Source of the DNA: Gp1-AA145 sp963757135
GTDB lineage: Bacteria > Acidobacteriota > Terriglobia > Terriglobales > Acidobacteriaceae
Assembly: GCA_963757135.1 (NCBI GenBank)
Contig: CAVWQE010000004.1
Coordinates: 124,001 to 188,000 of the forward strand
Direction: 5' to 3'
DNA: 64,000 bases
How positions within the stretch are numbered: position 1 is the stretch's first letter; each line of letters opens with the position of its first letter. Both the position numbers and the translations under genes were made by a program. Below the pieces are notes generated by a model. That model was given only the letters and a program-made list of their open reading frames with translations, did not search any database and was not told where the DNA came from. Shown piece by piece: positions 1 to 9,335 of the stretch.

Positions 1-295
1 GCTCGTTCAGGACCTTGATGCTGAAGCTGACACACTCTTTGGCGGTGAAGGCGTCGATATTGCCGCCGATCGAATCCACCTGGCGCGCGATTTCCTCCGC
101 CGAACGGTGCTGGGTGCCTTTGAAGACCATGTGCTCGACGAAATGCGAGATGCCGTTTCTTTCCTTGTCTTCGTCGCGTGAGCCGGTTTTTACCCAGATA
201 CCGATTGAGACCGAGCGAATGTGCTGCATCTCTTCGGTGATGACGCTCAGGCCGTTGGGCAGCACCTCGCGTCGGATATTTCGATCTTCATCCAT
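1..295 (-). CDS. M16 family zinc peptidase, N-terminal part (cut by window edge)
   Basis: The 98 visible residues begin MDEDRNIRREVLPNGLSVIT and carry the inverted zinc motif HxxEH as HFVEH at residues 51-55, followed by MVFKGT, the classic start of M16 (insulinase / mitochondrial processing peptidase-like) enzymes. His51 and His55 would bind zinc and Glu54 would be the catalytic base. The ATG at 293-295 matches where family members begin. The second metal glutamate and the whole C-terminal half lie outside the window. Bacterial members of this type are usually cytoplasmic or periplasmic peptidases of about 420 residues. It is divergent from rlmN, with about 140 bp between them. Confidence 0.88.
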   Translation of the reverse strand, partial: MDEDRNIRREVLPNGLSVITEEMQHIRSVSIGIWVKTGSRDEDKERNGISHFVEHMVFKGTQHRSAEEIARQVDSIGGNIDAFTAKECVSFSIKVLNE

Positions 296-438
296 TGTCT
301 TATTCTGACACTTTCTTGCCGTCACCGCGAGGTCGGCGCAAATCACACAAACATATAGCTTTAAAGCGCGGCGGTGTTTTGTACATGGCTTTTCCTCTAG
401 AATGAGGAACCAAAACAGCCAGAAGCGTTTTAGATGCC

Positions 439-1560
439 ATGAAGTCTGCTTCAGACAGAACTCTTTTAGGCCTTGATATTCAAGAGCTTAGCCACCTCGT
501 GGCGGAAGCGGGAGAGCCGTCTTACCGCGCGCGCCAGCTATTCGAAGGCTTATACGGCCAACGGACGCGGTCCCTGGATGAGATTTCAACTTTGCCGCTG
601 GAGTTTCGACAATGGATTGCGAAACAGGGCTTCGTGTTTGGACGGCCGCAGATCGCACAGAAGTTTATTTCGACCGACGGCACCTTGCGCTACCTCATGC
701 GACTGCAGGATAGCGAAACCATTGAAACCGTCTGGATGCCCGAAGGCGATGAAGGCGAGGCCGGTGATGGAAGCGAAGCTGGCACCGAGATACTGAAACA
801 CGCCGGGCGCGAATGGAAGCGAGCGACGATTTGCGTATCGAGTCAGGTGGGCTGCGCGGTGAATTGCCAGTTCTGCCTGACCGCGTTACTGGGTGTGAAG
901 CGGAATTTGAGCGCAGGAGAGATTGTCGGGCAGGTGGTCGCGGTGCTGAAAGATCAGGATGTTTCTCCCCCACTGGAGCGCGTGAACCTGGTGTTCATGG
1001 GAATGGGCGAGCCGTTCCTAAATTACGAAAACTTTATCAAGGCAGTGCGATTGCTGGCTGAAGGCGTTGGAATTCCGGAAACTAGAATGACGGTTTCAAC
1101 CGCGGGCATTGTGCCGCGCATTGAAGATCTTGGGAACGAGAAGGTGCGGCCGAAGCTGGCGATCTCGCTCACGGCTGCGAATGATGATCTGCGATCGCGG
1201 TTGATGCCGATCAATCGCAAATGGGACCTGAAGAAACTGATCACCGCGGCGCAGGAATTTCCCTTGCGCAGCCGCGAGAAGATCACATTTGAATACGTGC
1301 TGTTGCGGGGCATAAATGATTCCGACCAACAGGCGCGCGAAGTGGCGGAACTGGTGCGCGGAGTCAAAGCCAAGATTAATTTAATCGCGCTGAATCCGGG
1401 CCCGGGAATTGATTTCAAAACACCGGAAGAAAGACGCGTGAAGGATTTCCAGGAGATTCTCATTCGCGCCGGAGTACCGACGTTCATTCGCCGTCCCAGA
1501 GGACGGGATATTTATGCCGCGTGCGGACAACTGAAGCGCACGCTGGAAGCTACAGTTTAG
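439..1560 (+). CDS. rlmN: 23S rRNA (adenine-2503-C2)/tRNA methyltransferase RlmN
   Basis: Radical-SAM dual-specificity RNA methyltransferase that places a C2 methyl on A2503 of 23S rRNA and on A37 of some tRNAs. The 4Fe-4S motif CxxxCxxC is seen as Cys139, Cys143 and Cys146 (CAVNCQFC). The product-resolving cysteine is in the C-terminal GRDIYAACGQL motif. The MGMGEP motif and the LNPGPG stretch are also family marks. At 373 residues it is normal length; about 20 extra acidic residues (near 102-122) precede the Fe-S motif. The ATG start opens MKSASDRTLLGLDIQEL, as expected for RlmN. Its stop overlaps the end of the convergent kinase gene by 11 bp. Confidence 0.96.
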   Translation: MKSASDRTLLGLDIQELSHLVAEAGEPSYRARQLFEGLYGQRTRSLDEISTLPLEFRQWIAKQGFVFGRPQIAQKFISTDGTLRYLMRLQDSETIETVWMPEGDEGEAGDGSEAGTEILKHAGREWKRATICVSSQVGCAVNCQFCLTALLGVKRNLSAGEIVGQVVAVLKDQDVSPPLERVNLVFMGMGEPFLNYENFIKAVRLLAEGVGIPETRMTVSTAGIVPRIEDLGNEKVRPKLAISLTAANDDLRSRLMPINRKWDLKKLITAAQEFPLRSREKITFEYVLLRGINDSDQQAREVAELVRGVKAKINLIALNPGPGIDFKTPEERRVKDFQEILIRAGVPTFIRRPRGRDIYAACGQLKRTLEATV

Positions 1561-3319
1561 CGGCGTGGGCGTGCGCTTTGTCAGCGGATGCCGGTAAGGC
1601 GGCTGGCAGTTCGATAAGGAAGCTGGCGCCACCTTCGCTGCGATTGCGGCAGCTGATTTTGCCGCCATGACCTTCGATGATCCCGTAGCACATGCTCAAG
1701 CCAAGCCCAGTCCCCTGCCCAACCGGACGCGTCGTATAAAACGGATCGAAAACCTTGGCCGGGTCGGACATGCCGGGCCCATCATCGGAAAACTCTACAA
1801 TTATCATACCCGCACTGTTTCGAGTGCAAACGGTTAAAGTGCCATCCCCACGATCCGACATGGCATGGACAGCATTGTTGATGATGTGCGAGAACACCTG
1901 CAGCAACTGATTGGAATCTCCACGCACCTTGGGCAATGACTCTTCGAGATTTACTGAGGGCTGAACGCGGGCCGCTTGAACCTGCGATTGGCATAACTTT
2001 AATGCCGTCTGCACCACTACGTTGAGGTCCAGATCTGACTTCGCGGCAGGCGCCTGCTTGGCGAAGCTGAGGAGGCTGGCGACGAGCGTGCGAATTCGCC
2101 GGGCCTGCAATGAAATTTTGTCGGTGAGCGCACGTTGGTCGTTGCTGAGTTCGGTGGTTCCGAGTAACTCGGAGTAGCCGAGCATCGCGGTAAGCGGATT
2201 ATTCAGTTCATGCGCGGCGCCGCCGACGAGTTGGCCCAAGGATGCCAGCTTTTCGGACTGCACCAGTTGTGTCTGCAGCAATTGCAGGTCCTCAAGCGAT
2301 TTGCGGGAGGTGCGTAACAACTGGATCAATTCGATATCGAGTAGATGCTGTTTTAAAAACACCAGGCCACCCATCAGGAGCATCGCGCCTAGAGTCAGAA
2401 GAATGCGAAAGCCGCGGACAGAGGCCGGAACCTGACCGTCGAAAAAGGAAATCCAGGCAAATACAGGAAGCGAGAATACTGCGGCCATGCCTAAGCGCGC
2501 GGTCCAAAGCCCGCGTTCCGACGGCCTCTGAGGTGCGGCCTGCTCTTTTGGAAGACGCATTGCGAGCAGTCCCGGCACCGCCATCCACGCCATAGAAGCG
2601 ACGAGCGGCAGATCATACAAGCTCCCGGAATAATAAGTCCCGTGGGAAAGATAGAGGGCCCAAGTCGCAGCGAAAGAACTTAGCGAATACAAGAGACTGG
2701 CGCCGAACCAGTGCGCATAAATCGTTCTCCACCGGCCCGAACTGCGCACCCAGAGCACTGCCAAGGCGCCCAGGAAAGCAAATTTTTCTACCAGGTAAGC
2801 GAAATTCAAGTTGCGGCCATAGGCAGCGCTGTCGGGATAGACATACTGCCAAGCCATTACGGCGTAGACGTATACGTAAATCCACCACAAAAGAAGAAGC
2901 GCGAAGTCGAGTGACCCTAGGCGCAGCTCCCGGTCATCCTGCTGCACGTTGGGTTGGAACGCCAGCGCCGCCATCATAGGGACAAAGTGCAGAAAAATGA
3001 TGACGTCGCCGGCAAACAGATCCGGGACATCCCGGCGCTGAACGACTTCGATGTAAGTCCAAAGAGACTGATAGATCAGCCACGAAGTCAGGCCCAGGCC
3101 CATCAGGAACCAGAACAAGCGGACCCGCCGAGTGGTCCTGAAAATATGCGGAAGGCAAGACAGTGCCGCGCAAAATAACAGAGCGCACTGAATGCCGTCG
3201 CTGAACGCGGCCAGCATAAAGCCGGGTTTGCGCAGAGAAAGAGAGACGGCGATCTGTGCCACCACCAGACACACCAGCACCCAAGCCCAGACTTTGGACC
3301 GCGCGGACATGTGGCTCAT
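1550..3319 (-). CDS. Membrane sensor histidine kinase (HisKA/HATPase)
   Basis: A 589-residue kinase. The N-terminal ~330 residues form about eight to ten hydrophobic segments with no recognisable periplasmic sensor domain. A short coiled linker (LEDLQLLQTQLVQSEKLASLGQLVGG) leads to the H-box AAHELNNPLTAMLGYSELL. The HATPase domain follows, with an N-box (HIINNAVHAM), a G1 box (DDGPGMSD) and a G2 box (GTGLGLSMCYGIIEGHGG). The input is probably a membrane or quinone/ligand signal, but this is unknown. No response regulator lies on its side. Upstream in-frame codons reach to 3448, but that would overlap the divergent kinase; ATGs at 3317-3319 or 3308-3310 both fit, so the start is uncertain. Confidence 0.85.
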   Translation of the reverse strand: MSHMSARSKVWAWVLVCLVVAQIAVSLSLRKPGFMLAAFSDGIQCALLFCAALSCLPHIFRTTRRVRLFWFLMGLGLTSWLIYQSLWTYIEVVQRRDVPDLFAGDVIIFLHFVPMMAALAFQPNVQQDDRELRLGSLDFALLLLWWIYVYVYAVMAWQYVYPDSAAYGRNLNFAYLVEKFAFLGALAVLWVRSSGRWRTIYAHWFGASLLYSLSSFAATWALYLSHGTYYSGSLYDLPLVASMAWMAVPGLLAMRLPKEQAAPQRPSERGLWTARLGMAAVFSLPVFAWISFFDGQVPASVRGFRILLTLGAMLLMGGLVFLKQHLLDIELIQLLRTSRKSLEDLQLLQTQLVQSEKLASLGQLVGGAAHELNNPLTAMLGYSELLGTTELSNDQRALTDKISLQARRIRTLVASLLSFAKQAPAAKSDLDLNVVVQTALKLCQSQVQAARVQPSVNLEESLPKVRGDSNQLLQVFSHIINNAVHAMSDRGDGTLTVCTRNSAGMIIVEFSDDGPGMSDPAKVFDPFYTTRPVGQGTGLGLSMCYGIIEGHGGKISCRNRSEGGASFLIELPAALPASADKAHAHAAKL

Positions 3320-3461
3320 TCTAGATGGACGTGAGCCGTAAGCGATGATTACTACAGTAATACTCCCTTGGGAAGAAACCAGAGTCGAGGCAGGCTCGTG
3401 CAAACAAGGTTCTGCTTGCCCAAGTCGTTGCGTAACAATACTATCCATTGCGAGAGTTCAC

Positions 3462-5303
3462 GTGGATTCCATTGCCAAAGCCTGGTTCAGGCGGTTGCGG
3501 CCGCGCTCCTTGTGGCGGAGCACCAGCTCGATCACCCCCGAAGAGGTCCGCCGTACCGAGCGCTGGCTGGCCACCGCCAGAGTGTTCCTAGCGATGTCAG
3601 CATTAATCGCGATTTGGGTTGACCCCGGAGAAGTGCGCTCGGTCTGGGTTTATGCCCTGCTGACGTTTTATATCAGCCAGGGGACCGCGATCATCTTCCT
3701 GCTGCGATCACGCCAGCAATCGACGGCGTCATTTCGCACGCTGGTGCATGCCGCCGACATCGTCTGGCCCGCGGTGATTTGCCTGATGACCACCAGTCAA
3801 AGCAACTCTTTCTTTTTGTTCTTCCTGTTCGTTCTGGCAGCGGCTGCATATCGCTGGGGCGTATGGGAAACAGTGATGACTTCGATTTTTGCAATTTCGC
3901 TTTTATGGCTGGAGAGCCTTGCCCTCCACCTGCGCGCGATTCAACCGATTAATGTTTGGATGTCTCACCATCACTTACCCACGGTCAACGCCGATGTAGT
4001 CGACTTTGAGCCCAAGCGGCTTTTCATGCGATCGATTTATCTGGTGGTGATGGGCTTTCTTCTGGGATATCTCGCAGAGCAGCAGAAGAAATTGCGTGCG
4101 GAAAAAGACGAAGCCGCGCGGATGTTGGGCATGGTCAGCATGGAAGCAGGGCTTGCGGGTACGTTGTCTGATATTGTCGGCGAGATGCTGCGGCTGTATC
4201 GCGCTCCCAGAGCGCTGATTGCATCCCGCGAGGGGGGCACGGGACGCATGTCAGTGGGCGTGGTCCAACTCAAAAGTGATTTGCCGGTTTTGAACTGGCT
4301 GGAACCAGGAGTGGCGGGCGCAGAAACCTATCTGGGAAACACTGCTCTCACAAGTTGCTACGCGCACAGTGGAACAGGAACTGGCGGTCAGGAATTTTCG
4401 GCTCTGGGACTTCACACCGACGGCGGTCTCCAGGACAGTGCAGAGAACTCATTTCTGCGGCAGTTTGCCGAGGTGCACCCGTTTCATCGCCTGTTGGCAA
4501 TTTCGTTTTCATTGGGGCCGGAGCTTTCCGGAAGAGTTTTTATCCTGGAACCGCAACTGATTTCGAGCACGGTAGAAGAATTGCGCTTTTTGGAAGATCT
4601 GGTGAAACAGGTCGGGCCCGCGGTCTATAACTTGTACCTTTTGCGACGGCTACGCAAACGCGCCGGGGCTTTGGAGCGGGCGCGACTAGTGCGCGAGTTG
4701 CACGACGGCGCGGTGCAATCCTTGATTGGAGTTGAAATGCAAGTGGACGTGCTACGGCGAAGCCACTCGATTGCGCAGCCGGTCGGCGACGAACTCGAAC
4801 GCATTCAGATGTTGCTGCGCGAAGAGGTCGCGAAGCTGCGGGAACTGATGCAGCAGATGAAGTCGGTTGACATTGACGGGCATAAGCTGCCGGGGTTCCT
4901 GCGCGACACCGTACAGCGGTTCCAGCGTGAAACCGGAATCAGCGCCAGCTTACTGATCGATGATGAGGAAATATTATTGCCGCAACCGGTGTGCCGCGAA
5001 CTAGCGCGCATTACGCAAGAGGCACTAGTGAATGTCCGCAAACATAGCGGGGCGAAACAGGTTGTGGTCCACTTGCTGCATTCGCAAGGCAATTGGGAAC
5101 TCATAGTGGAAGACGATGGCTCCGGTTTCCCGTTTGACGGGCGGGTTTCACAATCAGAACTCGATCTCTCCAGCCGGGCCCCGGCGGTGATTCGGGAGCG
5201 CGTCCGGTTGATTCAAGGGGAACTCACGATAGAATCAAAACCTGGCCGCGGAGCGCGAGTAGAGGTTCGCGTGGGACAGCCGCAGCCCGTAAGTCATGGA
5301 TAG
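3462..5303 (+). CDS. NarX/LiaS-type membrane sensor histidine kinase (HisKA_3)
   Basis: About 613 residues. Several transmembrane helices cover the first ~210 residues, then a short coiled coil (EQQKKLRAEKDEAARML) and a region with GAF-like character (about 230-390). Next comes the HisKA_3 dimerisation domain with ARLVRELHDGAVQSLIGVEM, the phospho-His being near residue 413. The C-terminal HATPase has N-box ITQEALVNVRKHSGA and G-box EDDGSGF, ending with ESKPGRGARVEVRV. It overlaps the response regulator by 8 bp, so the pair is a two-component system. The GTG at 3462 has GAGAG just upstream; the ATG at 3345 is possible but would run into the divergent kinase gene. Confidence 0.87.
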   Translation: MDSIAKAWFRRLRPRSLWRSTSSITPEEVRRTERWLATARVFLAMSALIAIWVDPGEVRSVWVYALLTFYISQGTAIIFLLRSRQQSTASFRTLVHAADIVWPAVICLMTTSQSNSFFLFFLFVLAAAAYRWGVWETVMTSIFAISLLWLESLALHLRAIQPINVWMSHHHLPTVNADVVDFEPKRLFMRSIYLVVMGFLLGYLAEQQKKLRAEKDEAARMLGMVSMEAGLAGTLSDIVGEMLRLYRAPRALIASREGGTGRMSVGVVQLKSDLPVLNWLEPGVAGAETYLGNTALTSCYAHSGTGTGGQEFSALGLHTDGGLQDSAENSFLRQFAEVHPFHRLLAISFSLGPELSGRVFILEPQLISSTVEELRFLEDLVKQVGPAVYNLYLLRRLRKRAGALERARLVRELHDGAVQSLIGVEMQVDVLRRSHSIAQPVGDELERIQMLLREEVAKLRELMQQMKSVDIDGHKLPGFLRDTVQRFQRETGISASLLIDDEEILLPQPVCRELARITQEALVNVRKHSGAKQVVVHLLHSQGNWELIVEDDGSGFPFDGRVSQSELDLSSRAPAVIRERVRLIQGELTIESKPGRGARVEVRVGQPQPVSHG

Positions 5304-5979
5304 CGCGAAGTCACAAACAATACGAATTCTGATAGCCGATGACCACCCTATTTTTCGGGATGGCCTGAAGCGATTGCTAGAAGCCGAGCGAAGCTTCAAA
5401 GTCGTTGGCGAAGCCCAGGACGGGGTAGAGGCAGTTACGCTGGTGCGACAGCTCCGACCGGAGATCCTGCTGCTCGATCTGGCTATGCCACGCCGGCCGG
5501 GGTTGGAGGCGCTGCGCGAACTCAGCGAGCAGTCGATACCCGCGCGGGTCATCCTTCTTACTGCTGCCGCAGAGAAAGAACAGATCGTCGAAGCTCTCCA
5601 GTTGGGTGCGCGCGGCGTAGTACTGAAGGATTCCGCCACGCAGATTTTACTGAAGGCCATTCACGCCGTCATGAATGGTGAATATTGGGTGGGACGCGAG
5701 AGCGTTTCGAACCTGGTGCAATATCTGCGAGGGTTGCTGGATTCAACCGCCGCCGCGTCAAAGCAGAAGCGATACGGGCTGACGCCGCGCGAACTGGAGA
5801 TTGTTTCGGCGGTGGTGGCCGGCTATGCCAACAAGGAAATCGCGGAGCATTTCAAGATTAGCGAAGATACAGTGAAGCACCACCTCAGCAATATTTTTGA
5901 CAAGCTGGGCGTGTCCACACGGCTTGAGCTGGCGCTTTTCGCGGTCAACCAGTCCCTTCCTTTTAAACCGATTCAATAA
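5296..5979 (+). CDS. NarL/FixJ-family response regulator (REC + LuxR-type HTH)
   Basis: A 227-residue regulator. The receiver domain spans about residues 10-125, with the acidic pair Asp15-Asp16, phospho-acceptor Asp61 (LLLDLAMP) and the conserved lysine in VVLKDSA. After a linker, the LuxR-type helix-turn-helix (LTPRELEIVSAVVAGYANKEIAEHFKISEDTVKHHLSNIF) covers about 157-200. It is translated from an ATG inside the end of the kinase gene, which strongly suggests coupling and cognate pairing. Targets are unknown. The Flp pilin gene just downstream and the divergent kinase are obvious candidates, but no operator repeat is evident. Confidence 0.93.
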   Translation: MDSAKSQTIRILIADDHPIFRDGLKRLLEAERSFKVVGEAQDGVEAVTLVRQLRPEILLLDLAMPRRPGLEALRELSEQSIPARVILLTAAAEKEQIVEALQLGARGVVLKDSATQILLKAIHAVMNGEYWVGRESVSNLVQYLRGLLDSTAAASKQKRYGLTPRELEIVSAVVAGYANKEIAEHFKISEDTVKHHLSNIFDKLGVSTRLELALFAVNQSLPFKPIQ

Positions 5980-6096
5980 CGAATACTGGCACTTTTGGGC
6001 TATTGCGGATTTCGCTCGCGGCAAATAAATTCTATGCTGCCGTAAAGCGGATTGCGGCGGAACTTACCCACTTCAAGATATAGGGGACTGACCAGG

Positions 6097-6261
6097 GTGA
6101 AAGAACTACTTCGCCGTTTGATTGAAGAGGATGCAGGCCAGGACATCGCCGAATATGCAATCATGCTCGCCGTGATCCTGATTATTGTGGTAGGGACGGT
6201 CAAGCTGATCGGCAGCAACGCCAACAATACCTTCTCAAACGTTGCCAGTTCCTTGCAGTAA
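6097..6261 (+). CDS. Flp/Fap-type IVb pilin, small orphan
   Basis: A 54-residue prepilin-like peptide. A short basic leader (VKELLRRLIEEDAG) precedes the type IVb processing signature, a glycine followed by QDIAEY, with Glu at +5 and Tyr at +6 of the predicted mature protein. One hydrophobic helix (AIMLAVILIIVVGTVKLIG) follows and then a polar tail. The GTG at 6097 gives the usual Flp length and has AGGGGA about 10 bases upstream; an in-frame ATG at 6052 would add 15 unlikely residues. Flp pilins are assembled by Tad secretion machinery, and no tad or rcp gene is in this window. The gene converges with the nucleotide-sugar dehydrogenase gene 21 bp away. Confidence 0.85.
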   Translation: MKELLRRLIEEDAGQDIAEYAIMLAVILIIVVGTVKLIGSNANNTFSNVASSLQ

Positions 6262-6282
6262 CTTCTTAAACCGTGTTCCCAC

Positions 6283-7641
6283 TCAGCAATGAACGATTTT
6301 GCCGCTCTGAATTCCGCGGGTAGCGTTGCGCGTGTCCACTACCAGAGTTGATTCCTTTACGATGCGCTCGTAGTCATAATCGGAGTGGTCGGTGACTATC
6401 AGCACGCAGTCATAGCTGCCGAGATTTTCCAGAGGTGCGCACTTCATTTGCAAGTCGTACTTGCGTCCTCGCCCTACTTCCGGGAAATACGGGTCGTTAT
6501 AGCTGACCTGAGCGCCTTCCTTTTGAAGTAATTCGATGATCGTAAGCGCTGGCGATTCGCGCAAATCGTCGATGTCTTTTTTATAAGCGACGCCCAGGAC
6601 CAGAACTTTTGATCCGTTCAGCGCCTTGCGATGCTGATTCAGGGCCTTACCGACCGACTCCAGCACGTGATATGGCATATTCACGTTGATCTCACCCGCC
6701 AGTTCGATGAAACGTGTGCGGAAGTCCCACTCTTTGGCCTTCCATGACAGATAAAAGGGATCCACGGGAATGCAGTGGCCACCAAGTCCCGGTCCGGGGT
6801 AGAACGGGTGAAAGCCGAAGGGCTTGGTGGATGCAGCATCGATCACTTCCCAGATATCGATCCCCATGCGCAAGCAGAGAAGCTTGAGTTCATTGACCAG
6901 CGCAATGTTGACGCAGCGATAGATGTTCTCGAGCAACTTGGTCATCTCGGCGGCAGCAGGAGATGACACCGGAACAGTGCGATTGAAAATTGCGCCATAG
7001 AGGGCGCCGGCGAGTTCCGACGCCAGCGGACTCAGGCCGCCAATCACTTTCGGTATGTCACGGCGGGCGACCGTCTGGTTGCCGGGATCTTCGCGCTCGG
7101 GCGAGAAGGCCACGAAGAACGACTCTGCGCCCTGATCGTCACCGCGAGCAGCTTTTAAATTCTGCTTGTTTCCTTTTTCAAGGATGGGAACCAGCACTTC
7201 TTCTGTTGTGCCCGGGTAGGTTGTACTCTCAAGCACGACCAGTTGTCCTGCGCGAAGGTGCGGCGCGATGGATTCCGCCGTGCCAGTAATAAAACTCAGA
7301 TCAGGCTCATGATATTCATTGAGCGGGGTGGGGACGCAGATGATAATCGCGTCCATGGACTTAAGTTGCTCGTAGTCGGAGGTAGCCGAGAGTCCCTGTT
7401 TCCGCGCGCGCTGGATTTCAGGCTGGGTTATCCGAAAAATGTACGAGCCGCCGTTGTTAAGCGTGGAAACCTTGCGCTCGTCGATGTCGAAGCCGGTGAC
7501 CGGAAAACCGCACTCACTGTAAAGAAGCGCCAATGGAAGCCCGACATATCCCAGGCCGATGATCGCAACCCGTGCCTGGCGTTGCTCAATCTTGCTCTTC
7601 AATTCAGAAAAATGCGTTACAGAAAGCGATTGGCTGCTCAT
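6283..7641 (-). CDS. Nucleotide-sugar dehydrogenase, WbpA-like (UDP-GlcNAc/UDP-ManNAc 6-dehydrogenase)
   Basis: A 452-residue NAD-dependent UDP-sugar 6-dehydrogenase. The Rossmann motif is GLGYVGLPLA (residues 29-38), the middle dimerisation helix carries AEMTKLLENIYRCVNIALVNEL, and catalytic Cys290 sits in GPGLGGHCIPVDPF. The C-terminal UDP-binding domain includes VLVLGVAYKKDIDDLRESPAL. It would oxidise C6 of a UDP-N-acetylhexosamine to a uronic acid for a surface polysaccharide. The substrate (GlcNAc versus ManNAc) cannot be read from the sequence; the overall pattern is closest to WbpA-type enzymes. No other polysaccharide gene adjoins it, so it is probably a stand-alone precursor gene. 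Confidence 0.92.
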   Translation of the reverse strand: MSSQSLSVTHFSELKSKIEQRQARVAIIGLGYVGLPLALLYSECGFPVTGFDIDERKVSTLNNGGSYIFRITQPEIQRARKQGLSATSDYEQLKSMDAIIICVPTPLNEYHEPDLSFITGTAESIAPHLRAGQLVVLESTTYPGTTEEVLVPILEKGNKQNLKAARGDDQGAESFFVAFSPEREDPGNQTVARRDIPKVIGGLSPLASELAGALYGAIFNRTVPVSSPAAAEMTKLLENIYRCVNIALVNELKLLCLRMGIDIWEVIDAASTKPFGFHPFYPGPGLGGHCIPVDPFYLSWKAKEWDFRTRFIELAGEINVNMPYHVLESVGKALNQHRKALNGSKVLVLGVAYKKDIDDLRESPALTIIELLQKEGAQVSYNDPYFPEVGRGRKYDLQMKCAPLENLGSYDCVLIVTDHSDYDYERIVKESTLVVDTRNATRGIQSGKIVHC

Positions 7642-7782
7642 AATTGTTATGAAATCTGTGAGTAATTTGCTCCGATTCTAGCATGGTAAATCGCCCGTTC
7701 CGTGTCCGGATGGGCGGGTTGCCCTGGGCGAACGATTACTTCCGTTACTCCGGTTCAAGCTGATTAAAGAAAGGACCCCTCC

Positions 7783-8358
7783 ATGCGCAAGCTGCGCGTT
7801 GGGTTGATAGGACTACTCGCGGCGGCTCTGGCACTGTTCCTCACTTCAGGAAATTTTCTGATCGTGAACGCCCCTGCGCAAGCAGATGTGATCGTGGTAT
7901 TGGCGGGAGAAACGAACTGGCGGCCGGCGCGCGGCTTGCAACTTCTGAGGCAAGGTTATGCGCCGCGCATGCTCCTGGACGTACCCGCGGCCGGAATTAT
8001 TTACGACCAGAGCATGCTCAAGATTGCGCAGAAGTACGCGCAAGATCTGCCGGAGGGACAGGCGGTTTCCATTTGCCCGATTGCTGGGCTCTCCACCAAG
8101 ACGGAGGCACACGACGTCATCGGGTGCCTGAAAGATTCTGGCGCACATCGAATTCTCGTGGTCACTTCCGACTATCACACGCGCAGAGCCCGCAGCATTT
8201 TCGAGCATGAAATGCACGGTTACCAGGTTTCTATTGCGGCGGCATTCGATTCCGAGAATTTTGGCGTTCCCTGGTGGCGCCATCGGCAATGGGCCAAGAT
8301 CAACTTTGATGAATGGCTACGGCTGGTGTGGTGGGAGGCCGTAGACCGCTGGCGCTAG
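7783..8358 (+). CDS. YdcF/SanA/ElyC-family (DUF218) membrane-anchored protein
   Basis: A 191-residue protein with one N-terminal transmembrane helix (about residues 5-27) and a DUF218 domain: ADVIVVLAGE at the start, GLQLLRQGYAP, STKTEAHDVIGCLKD and ILVVTSDYHTRRARSIFEHEM. Family members such as SanA and ElyC affect envelope integrity and peptidoglycan precursor use, though the reaction is not settled. The start is supported by AAAGGA about 8 bases upstream of the ATG. The gene stands alone, divergent from the sugar dehydrogenase and about 1 kb ahead of ftsQ, which fits an envelope role by context only. Confidence 0.85.
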   Translation: MRKLRVGLIGLLAAALALFLTSGNFLIVNAPAQADVIVVLAGETNWRPARGLQLLRQGYAPRMLLDVPAAGIIYDQSMLKIAQKYAQDLPEGQAVSICPIAGLSTKTEAHDVIGCLKDSGAHRILVVTSDYHTRRARSIFEHEMHGYQVSIAAAFDSENFGVPWWRHRQWAKINFDEWLRLVWWEAVDRWR

Positions 8359-8467
8359 CGGTTTACTGGGGGGATTCCCGGTGAGAAGGCGGTTGGAGCG
8401 GGCAAGGGCCGCTGCTACGATCAATGCGAACGTATTCTGGTTCGTGGCTGGTTGAAGGGAGCGTCTG

Positions 8468-9148
8468 GTGTCGGGTTCAGTTTTGCAGAAACTTGTACGG
8501 CATGCGGTCCGGCAAAAATTCATCGGCGGATGCCTGTTGCTAGTCATGCCCGGGGTTTTGTCGGCGCAGAACACCGCCGCAGCCGTGATCTTTCCGGCGG
8601 GAACGGTGTATCTGAACGGCGCGCAGTTGAATAACTCTTCCGCTTTCATGACCGGCGACGTTTTGCAGACGCGCGAAAACGGCGCGGCCAATATCAATGC
8701 CGCGGGTTCGAGCGCGGTGGTGGATTCAAACTCCATCGTGCGCTTTCAGACCGACGGCTTTTCGCTCGACCGCGGTTCGATCTCCGTGGCCACGGGAAAA
8801 GGCATGAGCGTTTATGCGCGCGACTTCAAGATCGCCCCTGCTTCCGGCGAGTGGACGCAGTTCTACGTCACGCGTTCGAGCGGCACGATTGGAATCATCG
8901 CCCGCAAGAATTCAATCACGGTGAGCTGCGGAGCCAATACTGCCACGGTGAAGGAAGGCCAGCAAATCTCGCGCGAAGACGCCCCCAGTTGCGGCCTGGT
9001 CACGAAAGGCAGCGGCGCTCCGGCAGCCGTGAAAGGCCCCATCCTGACCTCAGATCGGGCGGCCTGGGGAGCACTCGCCGCCGGCGGCATTTTGACCACG
9101 TGGTCTCTGTCGCATAGCGACGACCCCGTCAGCCCGAAAGATCCGTAG
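8468..9148 (+). CDS. Secreted FecR-like hypothetical protein
   Basis: A 226-residue protein with a signal-like hydrophobic stretch (FIGGCLLLVMPGVLSAQ, about residues 19-35). The body is beta-rich and resembles FecR domains: FPAGTVYLNGAQL, then GDVLQTRENGAANINAAGSSAVVDSNSIVRF, and a second beta repeat with TRSSGTIGIIARKNSITVSCG. The C-terminus has another hydrophobic segment (WGALAAGGILTTWSLS). It starts at GTG 8468. There is no TonB or sigma-factor gene beside it, so the classical FecR iron-signalling role is not implied. It is probably an envelope or periplasmic protein of unknown function, immediately upstream of ftsQ. Confidence 0.6.
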   Translation: MSGSVLQKLVRHAVRQKFIGGCLLLVMPGVLSAQNTAAAVIFPAGTVYLNGAQLNNSSAFMTGDVLQTRENGAANINAAGSSAVVDSNSIVRFQTDGFSLDRGSISVATGKGMSVYARDFKIAPASGEWTQFYVTRSSGTIGIIARKNSITVSCGANTATVKEGQQISREDAPSCGLVTKGSGAPAAVKGPILTSDRAAWGALAAGGILTTWSLSHSDDPVSPKDP

Positions 9149-9335
9149 CGACTCATTCACGAAGCATGCCTGCCCTCTAGACTCCATTCAAGTCTTTGCC
9201 GATTCCACGGCGAGTTCTTAAACAGCCCGCACGCGAGAGTCCCTGTGCAAAAGTATCAAGATTTCCTCTATCTCTCGCTCAACAGAAAAGTTATATTGAA
9301 TCTGCTCAGCGATTCCCACGACAACTGACCTGTAG

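Noticed and set aside
15..308. A 97-codon plus-strand frame at the left edge
   Set aside because: It is opposite the M16 peptidase, whose zinc motif HFVEH is clearly encoded on the minus strand.
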